64,000 nucleotides of DNA from Arenibacterium halophilum (GTDB taxonomy: Bacteria > Pseudomonadota > Alphaproteobacteria > Rhodobacterales > Rhodobacteraceae). Shown here in pieces: positions 46,495 through 54,669 of the stretch; position 1 is the stretch's first letter; each line of letters starts with the position of its first letter. A model generated the notes under the pieces. The model was not told the origin of the DNA. It made no database searches and was given only the letters and a program-made list of their open reading frames with translations. Both the position numbers and the translations under genes were made by a program. The DNA is taken from the NCBI RefSeq assembly GCF_005938225.1, contig NZ_VCPC01000003.1:62001-126000 (forward strand), read 5' to 3'.

Positions 46495-46528
46495 CCGGGC
46501 CGTTTCGGCCCGGGCTTATTCATTTTTT
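46495..46528 (+). terminator. Terminator or attenuator after hcp
   Basis: CCGGGCCG and CGGCCCGG form a perfect 8-base stem with a TTT loop, followed by a T-rich stretch ending TTTTTT. It lies 21 bases after hcp and within the T6SS operon, so it probably ends most hcp transcripts and lowers expression of tagJ onward. Confidence 0.8.
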
Positions 46529-46551
46529 CGACCCCGATTGGATCTGGCCTT

Positions 46552-47367
46552 ATGACCCCCGAAGATCACCTGAAGTCCGGCGACCTCGATGCGACGCTAG
46601 CAACCCTGCAGGACAAGGTGCGTAAGAACCCGGCCGATCCGAAACTGCGCATCTTCCTGTTTCAGCTGCTATGCGTTCTGGGCGACTGGAAACGCGCGAT
46701 CACCCAGCTGAAGCTGTCGGCCGAGATGGACGAGGCCGCGACCATGATGGCGCGCACCTACCGCGAGGCGATTATCTGCGAGGTCTACCGCGAAAAGGTG
46801 TTCGCCGGTGAAAAGGAGCCGTTGGTGATGGGCGAGCCACAGGAATGGCTGGCCTTGTTGATCGAGGCGCAGAAGGTGCTGGCCAAGGGGCAGCCCGAGA
46901 AGGCCGCCGATCTGCGCGGCCGGGCGTTCGAACTGGCCCCCGCCGTGGGGGGAATGGCCGACGGGCAGGCGTTTGAATGGATCGCCGACGCCGATATGCG
47001 GTTGGGCCCGGTGCTCGAGATCATCGTGAACGGGCGCTATTTCTGGCTGCCTTTCAACCAGATCGGCGCGCTGACGATGGAGCCGCCCAGCGATCTGCGC
47101 GATGCGGTCTGGACGGCGGCAACGCTGCGCGTGGCCAACGGCGGCGAAATGCCCGCGCTGATCCCGACCCGCTATTGCGGCACCGTCGACAATGGCGACG
47201 CCGCCGCGCGTTTGGCGCGGGCCACGCAATGGGTGGATGCCGGGGCCGAGACGTTCACCGGGTTGGGCCAGCGCCTGTTTGCGACCGATCAGGGCGATAT
47301 CCCGCTGCTGGATCTGCGCCAGTTGCAGATGAACACCGCCGCAACCGCCGAGGGTCAGGATGGCTGA
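46552..47367 (+). CDS. tagJ: T6SS accessory protein TagJ (ImpE family)
   Basis: A 271-residue ImpE-family protein. The N-terminal tetratricopeptide-like helices (DHLKSGDLDATLATLQDKVR, FQLLCVLGDWKRAITQL) and the C-terminal FEWIADADMRLGPVLEIIVN followed by GRYFWLPFNQI match the family. TagJ binds the TssB side of the sheath and may aid disassembly by ClpV. The ATG at 46552 lacks a strong ribosome site. The 3' end overlaps tssE by 8 bases. Confidence 0.92.
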   Translation: MTPEDHLKSGDLDATLATLQDKVRKNPADPKLRIFLFQLLCVLGDWKRAITQLKLSAEMDEAATMMARTYREAIICEVYREKVFAGEKEPLVMGEPQEWLALLIEAQKVLAKGQPEKAADLRGRAFELAPAVGGMADGQAFEWIADADMRLGPVLEIIVNGRYFWLPFNQIGALTMEPPSDLRDAVWTAATLRVANGGEMPALIPTRYCGTVDNGDAAARLARATQWVDAGAETFTGLGQRLFATDQGDIPLLDLRQLQMNTAATAEGQDG

Positions 47368-47857
47368 CAAGACCCTTTCCGAGCGGCTGCAACCGTCGCT
47401 TCTGGATCGTCTGACCGATCTGGAGCCGGGGCAGACCAAGGAAAGCCGGGAGTCCCGGGTGATTGACGTGTCGCGCCTGCGCGACATCATCCAGCGCGAT
47501 CTGTCGTGGCTGCTGAACACCAACAACATCGAAAACACGCTGGACCCCGAGGAATTTCCGATGATTTCCCGGTCGGTCCTGAATTACGGCCTGCGCGAGG
47601 TGTCGGGCGAATTTTCCACCGCAGAGCGGGCCGAGCTGATCCGCAAGTCGATCGAACGCGCGATCGAAACCCACGAGCCGCGCATCATCAAGGGGTCGGT
47701 CGATGTGTCGCTGAGCCCTGATGATGACAAGGGCCAGATGACGGTGGCCTTGGTGATCCGCGCCGACATGTGGGCCCAACCCCTGCCGATGGAGCTGTAC
47801 CTGCGCAGCAGCGTGGATGTGACCACCGGCGAAGTCATGGTCGAGCGGAGCATGTAG
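47360..47857 (+). CDS. tssE: T6SS baseplate protein TssE (gp25-like)
   Basis: A 165-residue gp25-type wedge protein. The LRDIIQRDLSWLLNTNNIEN, then PMISRSVLNYGLREVSG and a typical RAIETHEPRI region, define the family. It starts sheath polymerisation on the baseplate. It overlaps tagJ and precedes tssF by 3 bases. Confidence 0.95.
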   Translation: MADKTLSERLQPSLLDRLTDLEPGQTKESRESRVIDVSRLRDIIQRDLSWLLNTNNIENTLDPEEFPMISRSVLNYGLREVSGEFSTAERAELIRKSIERAIETHEPRIIKGSVDVSLSPDDDKGQMTVALVIRADMWAQPLPMELYLRSSVDVTTGEVMVERSM

Positions 47858-47860
47858 GCC

Positions 47861-49738
47861 ATGGATACCCGCCTGATGAAGCACTACGAGGCCGAGCTTC
47901 TGTACCTGCGTGACATGGGTGCCGAATTCGCCGAGGCCTATCCCAAGATTGCGTCGCGCCTTGGCATGGAAGGGGTCGAGGTGCTCGACCCCTACGTGGA
48001 ACGGCTGCTGCAAGGCGTCGCCTTCCTGTCGGCGCGTGTCCAGCTGGAGTTGGAACTGCAGTACCCGAATTTCACATCGAACCTGCTGGAAATCGTCTAT
48101 CCGCATTACCTTGCGCCGACGCCCTCGATGATGATCGCCAGTTTTGAGCCCGATGTCAGCAATTCGGCGGTCAAAAGCGGCTATGTCCTGCCGCGTCATA
48201 CGGTGCTGCGCAGCCGGCTGAGCGAAGGCGAGCAGACGCCTTGCGAATTCCGCACTGCCGCCGACCTGACGCTGTGGCCGGTCGAAATCGCCGAAGCCGA
48301 ATATATCGACGGTCGCGGAGAGCTGGTGGCCGCCGGTGTCGCAATCACGCCCGAGGCACGTTCCGCCATCCGCCTGCGCCTGCGCCGCACCGACAGCGGC
48401 AAGATGGCCGATCTGCCGATGGAGAATTTGACGGTGCATCTGCGCACCGGGGGTGGAAATGCGTGGCAGTTGCTGGAGCTGCTCTGCACGCAAAGCGTGG
48501 GGCTCTGCGGCCGCTCGACCGACCGGCGCGCCGACTGGACGGCGCCGCTGGCCAATGGCGCGGTCGAACCACGCGGATTTGAACGCGACGAGGCGCTGCT
48601 GCCCACGCCGGGGCGGTCTTTCGATGGCTACCGCCTGTTGCAGGAATATTTTGCCATGCCCGAGCGGTTCCTGTTCTTCGATCTGCAGGGCCTGCGCCCG
48701 GCGTTGAAGAAATGCGCGGGCGGCGATGTCGACATTTACGTTCTGCTGGGCGAAACCCGGCGCGAGATCGGCCCCATGGTGGTGCCCGAGGCCTTTGCGC
48801 TGCATTCGGTGCCCGCCATCAACCTGTTCCCGAAACGCTGCGACCGGGTGCATGTCAGCACGCGCGAGACCGAACAGCACATCATCCCCAACCGCATCGC
48901 CCCGATGGATTTCGAGGTGTTCAGCATCGAGAGCGTGACCGGCATCAGCGGCGAGGGCGCCGATGACGTGCAGTTCCGCCCGTTCTATTCGGCGACCGAT
49001 TTCACGGCAGCGGGCGAAACCCACCCGGCCTATTACACGCTGCGACGTCGGATGCGGCAGCGGTCGGAAAAGGAACGGCTGCGCGGGGTGCGCACCTCTT
49101 ACCTTGGGTCGGAGGTGTACCTTGCGCTGGTGGATCGCAGGCAGGCGCCATTCGGGGCCGATCTGGACCAGCTGGCGGTGCGGGCGATGTGTTCGAACCG
49201 CGATCTGCCGATGCTGCTGTCGACGGGCGATGCCGATGTGTTCCAGCTGCCCGAGGGCGGTCCGGTCAAGTCGATCCGCCTGCCGGTGTCGCCGACGCGG
49301 CCGCATCCTACGCTGGCGCAGGGCGATACCGCGTGGCGGCTGATCAGCCACCTCAGCCTGAATTACCTGTCGCTGGTTGATACCGACCGCGGCAGCGCAC
49401 CCGAGGCGCTGCGCGAGCTGGTCGGGATTTACGCGCCGCTGGGTGACCGGGTGACAGAAAAGCAGCTGGAAGGCATCGTCGGCGTATCCAGCCGCCCCAT
49501 CGTGCGCCGGATGAGCGACGAAGTGCTCTCGACCGCCGTGCGCGGCCTCGAAATCACCATAACTTTCGACGAAAGCTTCTTTGAAGGCACCAGTGTCTTC
49601 GTGCTGGGGGCCGTTCTGGAACGGTTCCTGCGCAAATACGCAACGATAAACAGCTTTACCGAAACGGTATTGAAAACGCAGAAACGCGGGGAGATAGCCA
49701 GATGGCGACCGGAAAAGGGTCTGGGCCGGATGATCTGA
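47861..49738 (+). CDS. tssF: T6SS baseplate protein TssF
   Basis: A 625-residue protein of the TssF/VasA family. The N-terminal MKHYEAELLYLRDMGAEFAE and YPKIASRLGM, and the FLSARVQLELELQYPNFTSN segment, are the family signature; the C-terminal part holds the GLEITITFDESFFEGTSVFV stretch. TssF with TssE, TssG and TssK forms the baseplate wedge. The 3' end overlaps tssG by 37 bases. Confidence 0.96.
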   Translation: MDTRLMKHYEAELLYLRDMGAEFAEAYPKIASRLGMEGVEVLDPYVERLLQGVAFLSARVQLELELQYPNFTSNLLEIVYPHYLAPTPSMMIASFEPDVSNSAVKSGYVLPRHTVLRSRLSEGEQTPCEFRTAADLTLWPVEIAEAEYIDGRGELVAAGVAITPEARSAIRLRLRRTDSGKMADLPMENLTVHLRTGGGNAWQLLELLCTQSVGLCGRSTDRRADWTAPLANGAVEPRGFERDEALLPTPGRSFDGYRLLQEYFAMPERFLFFDLQGLRPALKKCAGGDVDIYVLLGETRREIGPMVVPEAFALHSVPAINLFPKRCDRVHVSTRETEQHIIPNRIAPMDFEVFSIESVTGISGEGADDVQFRPFYSATDFTAAGETHPAYYTLRRRMRQRSEKERLRGVRTSYLGSEVYLALVDRRQAPFGADLDQLAVRAMCSNRDLPMLLSTGDADVFQLPEGGPVKSIRLPVSPTRPHPTLAQGDTAWRLISHLSLNYLSLVDTDRGSAPEALRELVGIYAPLGDRVTEKQLEGIVGVSSRPIVRRMSDEVLSTAVRGLEITITFDESFFEGTSVFVLGAVLERFLRKYATINSFTETVLKTQKRGEIARWRPEKGLGRMI

Positions 49739-50781
49739 CGCATCTTCGCCGCCTGACCGAAGCGCCGGAGCAGTACAACCTGTATCAGGCGCTGCGCATC
49801 ATCGAAGCCTCGTTTCCCGAGGCGCCTCGGCTGGGCCAGAGCCGGCGCCCGCGCGAGGACCGTATTCGTATCGGGCAAGAGGCCGAGCTGGCGTTTCCGC
49901 CCTCGACCATCGCCAGCTTTGCGGCGCCACAGGCTGCGCGGCCCGGGCGGCTGATCAACCGGTTCTTCGGCCTGTTCGGGCCGCAGGGGCCGATGCCCTT
50001 GCAGATGACGGAATACGTGCGCGACCGATATCGCAACCATCGCGACCGCACCATCGTGGCCTTTGCAGACATGCTGATCCACCGCATGGCGGGGCTGTTG
50101 TACCGGGCGTGGAATTCGGGGCAGGCGGCCCCCAGTTTCGACCGGGGCGATGACCCGCTGGCGCGCAAGGTGGCGGCGATTGCCGGTCTGCATGGCGACC
50201 ACCTGCAAAACCGCGACGCGATGCCCGATCTCGCCAAGCTGCACAACATCGGCCACCTGGCCCTTGGGGCGCGCAACCCCGAGGGGCTGGTGTCGATCCT
50301 GACGAATTTCTTCGGCGTTCCGGTAAAGTTGCAGCAGTTCGTTGGCAGTTGGCTGACCCTGGAACCCGACGACCAATGGCAACTGGGCCAGCCCGCCGCG
50401 CTGGGCCGCTCGACCAGCATCGGGCAAAAGGTCTGGACCCGGGGCGCCAAGTTCCGGCTGCGCATCGGGCCGCTGTCGCGGGCCGAATTCGAGCGGCTGC
50501 TGCCCGGTGGAGACTCGCTGAACCGGCTGCGCGCCATCGTGCGCAACTATGTGGGCGACAGCCTGGATTGGGATGTGAACCTTGTGCTGGCGGGCGATGA
50601 AATTCCGCGCGCCAGCCTGGGCGGGACAACGCGGCTGGGGCACACCAGCTGGGTCACGTCGCGCCGTGACGACGATATAGAACGGCCGGATGCCGAGGAT
50701 CTGTTCCTCTACCCCGGCGCGATTGCAGAGAACCGGCCCGGGACGGCCGGGGGACATAGATTGGGAAGGGCATTGTCATGA
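49702..50781 (+). CDS. tssG: T6SS baseplate protein TssG
   Basis: A 359-residue TssG/VasB-type protein with YQALRIIEASFPEAPRLGQS near the N-terminus, FGLFGPQGPMPLQMTEYVRD and the RLRIGPLSRAEFERLLPGG segment. Two copies with one TssF form the wedge core. The ATG lies inside the end of tssF after GGGGAGAT, and the stop overlaps the tssH start (ATGA). Confidence 0.95.
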   Translation: MATGKGSGPDDLTHLRRLTEAPEQYNLYQALRIIEASFPEAPRLGQSRRPREDRIRIGQEAELAFPPSTIASFAAPQAARPGRLINRFFGLFGPQGPMPLQMTEYVRDRYRNHRDRTIVAFADMLIHRMAGLLYRAWNSGQAAPSFDRGDDPLARKVAAIAGLHGDHLQNRDAMPDLAKLHNIGHLALGARNPEGLVSILTNFFGVPVKLQQFVGSWLTLEPDDQWQLGQPAALGRSTSIGQKVWTRGAKFRLRIGPLSRAEFERLLPGGDSLNRLRAIVRNYVGDSLDWDVNLVLAGDEIPRASLGGTTRLGHTSWVTSRRDDDIERPDAEDLFLYPGAIAENRPGTAGGHRLGRALS

Positions 50782-53504
50782 CGGATATCAGCCGGGTTTC
50801 GCTGTTCGGGAAGCTGAACAAGCTGGGGTATCAGGCGGTCGAAGGGGCGACGACCTTCGCGAAGCTGCGCAACAACTCGACGGTCGAGATGGTGCATTGG
50901 TTCCACCAGATCCTGAACGGGCAGGACAGCGATCTGCATCGGATCATTCAGCACTACAATCTGGATGTCAGCCAGATCGCGACCGAGATGACCGCCGCGC
51001 TCGACAAGCTGCCGCGCGGGGCGTCTTCGGGGCTGAACCTGTCGGAAGAGCTTGACCTCGCGATGGAACGCGCCTGGGTGCAATGTTCGCTGCGCTATGG
51101 CCAGACCAAGGTGCGCACCGGCCACATCTTCCTTGCGATGCTCGAAAACAAGACGCTGCGCGCCAGCCTGTTCGACATGTCCGAGGAATTCCGCAAGATC
51201 AAGCTGGATGACCTGGCCGAGGCGCTGCCCGACATCGTGGCGGCCTCGCCCGAGCAGGGGCTGGCCGACAGCGGGGTCTCGGGCGGCGGGGCCGAACCCG
51301 GCGAAGCCAGCGGCGCGCGCAAGGCCGAGCTGGGCGGGACCGAGGCGCTCGACCAATTCTGCACCGACCTGACGGCGCAGGCCCGCAACGGCGAGATCGA
51401 CCCGATCGTGGGCCGGGACGAAGAAATTCGCCAGATCGTCGATGTGCTGATGCGGCGGCGCCAGAACAACCCGATCCTGACGGGCGAGGCCGGTGTCGGC
51501 AAAACCGCCGTGGTCGAGGGATTCGCCCTGCGCATTGCGCGCGGCGACGTGCCGCCCGCGTTGAAGGATGTGCGCCTTCTGGTGCTGGACGTGGGCCTGT
51601 TGCAGGCCGGGGCCAGCATGAAGGGCGAGTTTGAAAACCGCCTGCGGCAGGTCATTGACGAGGTGCAGGCCAGCCCGACGCCCATAGTCATGTTCGTCGA
51701 TGAAACCCACACGCTGGTCGGCGCGGGCGGCGCGGCGGGCACGGGCGATGCGGCGAACCTGCTGAAACCGGCGCTGGCGCGCGGCACCCTGCGCACCATC
51801 GGCGCAACCACCTGGGCCGAGTACAAGAAATACATCGAGAAGGACCCGGCCCTGACCCGGCGCTTTCAGGTCGTCCAGGTGGATGAACCGGGAATCGACA
51901 AGGCGATCCTGATGATGCGCGGCATCGCCTCGATGCTGGAAATCCACCACAAGGTGCAGGTTCTGGACGAAGGCATCGAAGCGGCGGTCACGCTATCGGC
52001 GCGCTATATCCCTGCGCGGCAGCTGCCCGATAAATCGGTCAGCCTTTTGGACACTGCCTGCGCCCGCGTGGCCGTCAGCCAGCACGCCGTTCCGGCCGAG
52101 GTGGACGACAGCCGCCGCCGGATCGAGGCGCTGACGACGGAATTGGAGATCATCGACCGCGACGAAACCGCCGGCTATGACGTGGCCGACCGGCGTGAAG
52201 CCGTAGGCGCGGCGAAAGAGGCGGAAGAGGCCCGTCTGGCCGAGTTGACCGCGCGCTGGGACGGCGAAAAGGAGGTGGTCGAGGCCATTCTGGACCTGCG
52301 CGCGCGCCTGCGCGACGGGGCCCAGCCTGTCGATGCCGATCTGGCGGGCGGCGCGCCTGCCGACCCCACGGCCGAGGTGCCCGACGCCCCCGCCAGCCCG
52401 CTGACTGCCGAAGACCGCGCCGCGCTGATCGCCGAGCTGAAGGCGAAGAACGCCGAGCTGACCGAGCTTCAGGGCGACAGCCCGCTGATCCTGCCCATCG
52501 TCGATCATCAGGCCGTCGCAAGCGTGGTGGGCGACTGGACGGGCATTCCCGTGGGCCGGATGGTCAAGGACGAGATCGAAACGATCCTGAATCTGGAAGA
52601 GCACCTGGCCAAGCGCGTGATCGGGCAGGACCATGCGATGAAGATGATCGCCAAACGCATCCAGACCAGCCGCGCCGGGCTGGACAACCCGTCCAAACCC
52701 ATCGGGGTCTTCCTGCTGGCGGGCACCAGCGGCGTCGGCAAAACGGAAACCGCGCTGGCGCTGGCCGAGGTGCTGTATGGCGGCGAACAGAACGTCATCA
52801 CCATCAACATGAGCGAATACCAGGAGGCCCATACCGTCAGTTCGCTGAAAGGCGCGCCTCCGGGGTATGTGGGCTATGGCGAAGGCGGTGTGCTGACCGA
52901 GGCGGTGCGGCGAAAGCCCTATTCCGTCGTGCTGCTGGACGAGGTCGAAAAGGCCCACCCCGACGTGCACGAGATTTTCTTTCAGGTCTTCGACAAGGGC
53001 GTGATGGAGGACGGCGAAGGCCGGGTGATCGATTTCAAGAACACGCTGATCCTGCTGACCTCGAACGCCGGGTCCGACATGATCATGGACATGTGTTCCG
53101 ACCCCGACCTGATGCCCGAACCCGAAGGCATCGCCAAGGCGCTGCGCGACCCGCTGCTGAAAATCTTCCCTGCCGCTCTGCTGGGGCGTCTGGTGACGAT
53201 CCCCTACTATCCGCTCTCGCCAGACATGATCGCGGCGATCACCCGGCTTCAGCTGGGCCGGATCGAGAAACGCGTCCGTGCCAGCCACGGGGTGCCGTTC
53301 GAGTATACCGACGCGGTGGTCGATACCATCGTGGACCGGTGTCAGGAGCTGGAAAGCGGCGGACGCATGATCGACGCCATCGTGACCAACACGATGCTGC
53401 CCGAGATCTCGTCGGAATTCCTGCGCCGATTGATGGAGGGCAAGGAAATCGGAAAGGTTGTGATCGACGTCACAGACGGCGACTTCACCTATGCGTTTGA
53501 CTAG
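50778..53504 (+). CDS. tssH: T6SS AAA+ unfoldase ClpV (TssH)
   Basis: A 908-residue ClpB-type double AAA+ ATPase. An N-terminal domain spans about residues 1-165, Walker A1 is GEAGVGKTAVVEG near residue 235 and Walker A2 is GTSGVGKTETALAL near 648, with a Walker B (VVLLDEVEKAHPDVH) in the second ring. The middle region is short, as in ClpV. It recycles contracted sheath by pulling on the TssC N-terminus. Overlap with tssG supports co-translation. Confidence 0.97.
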   Translation: MTDISRVSLFGKLNKLGYQAVEGATTFAKLRNNSTVEMVHWFHQILNGQDSDLHRIIQHYNLDVSQIATEMTAALDKLPRGASSGLNLSEELDLAMERAWVQCSLRYGQTKVRTGHIFLAMLENKTLRASLFDMSEEFRKIKLDDLAEALPDIVAASPEQGLADSGVSGGGAEPGEASGARKAELGGTEALDQFCTDLTAQARNGEIDPIVGRDEEIRQIVDVLMRRRQNNPILTGEAGVGKTAVVEGFALRIARGDVPPALKDVRLLVLDVGLLQAGASMKGEFENRLRQVIDEVQASPTPIVMFVDETHTLVGAGGAAGTGDAANLLKPALARGTLRTIGATTWAEYKKYIEKDPALTRRFQVVQVDEPGIDKAILMMRGIASMLEIHHKVQVLDEGIEAAVTLSARYIPARQLPDKSVSLLDTACARVAVSQHAVPAEVDDSRRRIEALTTELEIIDRDETAGYDVADRREAVGAAKEAEEARLAELTARWDGEKEVVEAILDLRARLRDGAQPVDADLAGGAPADPTAEVPDAPASPLTAEDRAALIAELKAKNAELTELQGDSPLILPIVDHQAVASVVGDWTGIPVGRMVKDEIETILNLEEHLAKRVIGQDHAMKMIAKRIQTSRAGLDNPSKPIGVFLLAGTSGVGKTETALALAEVLYGGEQNVITINMSEYQEAHTVSSLKGAPPGYVGYGEGGVLTEAVRRKPYSVVLLDEVEKAHPDVHEIFFQVFDKGVMEDGEGRVIDFKNTLILLTSNAGSDMIMDMCSDPDLMPEPEGIAKALRDPLLKIFPAALLGRLVTIPYYPLSPDMIAAITRLQLGRIEKRVRASHGVPFEYTDAVVDTIVDRCQELESGGRMIDAIVTNTMLPEISSEFLRRLMEGKEIGKVVIDVTDGDFTYAFD

Positions 53505-53535
53505 GGGAAACCCGCCGCCAGAAGGAGCGTGCATC

Positions 53536-53745
53536 ATGTCCAGTTCATCCCTCACAACAGCCAAGCGCGCCGTGCGACGCATGATCCTGGGTGGCGGCGA
53601 CGCGGGGCTGTTCACCTTCCTCGGGCCCTCGCGCCATGCGGCACCGCCGCACGGCGTGGTGCGGCTGGTGGCGCTGCACGATCCGAAGGCGGCAGGCGCA
53701 AAACCCGCGGCACACGCGCAGATTGATCGCGCACCCCCGCGCTGA
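53536..53745 (+). CDS. Possible small basic protein between tssH and the sodium channel
   Basis: A 69-residue frame with a well-placed GAAGGAG site 9 bases before the ATG at 53536, 31 bases after tssH. The product is basic and rich in Ala, Arg and Pro (TAKRAVRRMILGGGDAGLF is its most structured part). No family was recognised and coding potential is uncertain, but the ribosome site and operon position make translation plausible. Confidence 0.45.
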   Translation: MSSSSLTTAKRAVRRMILGGGDAGLFTFLGPSRHAAPPHGVVRLVALHDPKAAGAKPAAHAQIDRAPPR

Positions 53746-53808
53746 ATAGGCTATTGCGGGGCCGGAATGGCCCGAACAGGGGGCGGCAATGGTTGACAAG
53801 GGACTGTC

Positions 53809-54669
53809 ATGACCGACGAACAGGCACAGGTGGAATTTTCTGGCACGCGCGAACGTATTCGCGCTCTGGTGGATTCGGATCGCTTCAAGAACACGATCAT
53901 GACCGTGATTATCATCAACGCGATCACGCTTGGCATGTCGACGTCGCATACCATCATGGATTCCGTTGGCCCGATCATCCGCCTTGTCGACCGGCTCGCG
54001 CTGGCGATCTTCGTGGTCGAACTGCTTCTGAAATTCTATGCCTACCGGCTGAAGTTCTTTAACAGCGCCTGGAATATCTTCGACCTTTGCGTTGTGGTCA
54101 TCGGCTTGCTGCCCTCAGGCGGAGGCATGTCGGCGCTGCGGGGGCTGCGTGTCATCCGGACGCTGCGGCTGCTGTCGGTGGTGCCGCAGATGCGCGCAGT
54201 GGTTCAGGCCCTGCTGGATGCCCTGCCAGGCATGGGCGCGGTCATCATCATGATCTCGATCGTATTCTACGTCTTTGGCGTGATGGCGACGCTGATGTAC
54301 GGCAATGCCTTTGACGAATGGTTCGGCACGCTGGGCCGCTCGCTGTATTCGCTGTTCCAGATCATGACGCTGGAATCCTGGTCGATGGGCATCGTGCGCC
54401 CGGTGATGGACGAATTCCCGATGGCCTGGGCGTTCTTCGTGCCCTTCATCGTCATCACGTCTTTCTCGGTTTTGAACCTGTTCATCGGTCTGCTGGTCAA
54501 CACCATGCAATCCGCCGTGGAAGAGGAAACCGAAGCCGAATTCGAAAAGCTGCGCGATCTGGTGCGTACCGAAACCGATACCGTCGATCAAAGCGTGAAG
54601 GCCATGCACGAGGAGCTGCGCGCCCTGCGGGCCGAACTGGCCAACCTGCGGGAGGGTCGCGATGGCTGA
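53809..54669 (+). CDS. Bacterial voltage-gated sodium channel (NaVBac/NavAb type)
   Basis: A 286-residue six-helix channel subunit. S1 to S3 span about residues 28-100. S4 (SALRGLRVIRTLRLLSVVPQ) has Arg111, 114, 117 and 120 at every third position. S5 is about 142-165, the selectivity filter TLESWSM is at 187-193 (the same heptapeptide as in NavAb), S6 is about 206-238, and a C-terminal coiled coil (EAEFEKLRDLVRTETDTVDQ to the end) would hold the tetramer. It conducts Na+ on depolarisation in the inner membrane. Its stop overlaps the next start by 8 bases, so it is bound into the T6SS operon. Confidence 0.95.
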   Translation: MTDEQAQVEFSGTRERIRALVDSDRFKNTIMTVIIINAITLGMSTSHTIMDSVGPIIRLVDRLALAIFVVELLLKFYAYRLKFFNSAWNIFDLCVVVIGLLPSGGGMSALRGLRVIRTLRLLSVVPQMRAVVQALLDALPGMGAVIIMISIVFYVFGVMATLMYGNAFDEWFGTLGRSLYSLFQIMTLESWSMGIVRPVMDEFPMAWAFFVPFIVITSFSVLNLFIGLLVNTMQSAVEEETEAEFEKLRDLVRTETDTVDQSVKAMHEELRALRAELANLREGRDG

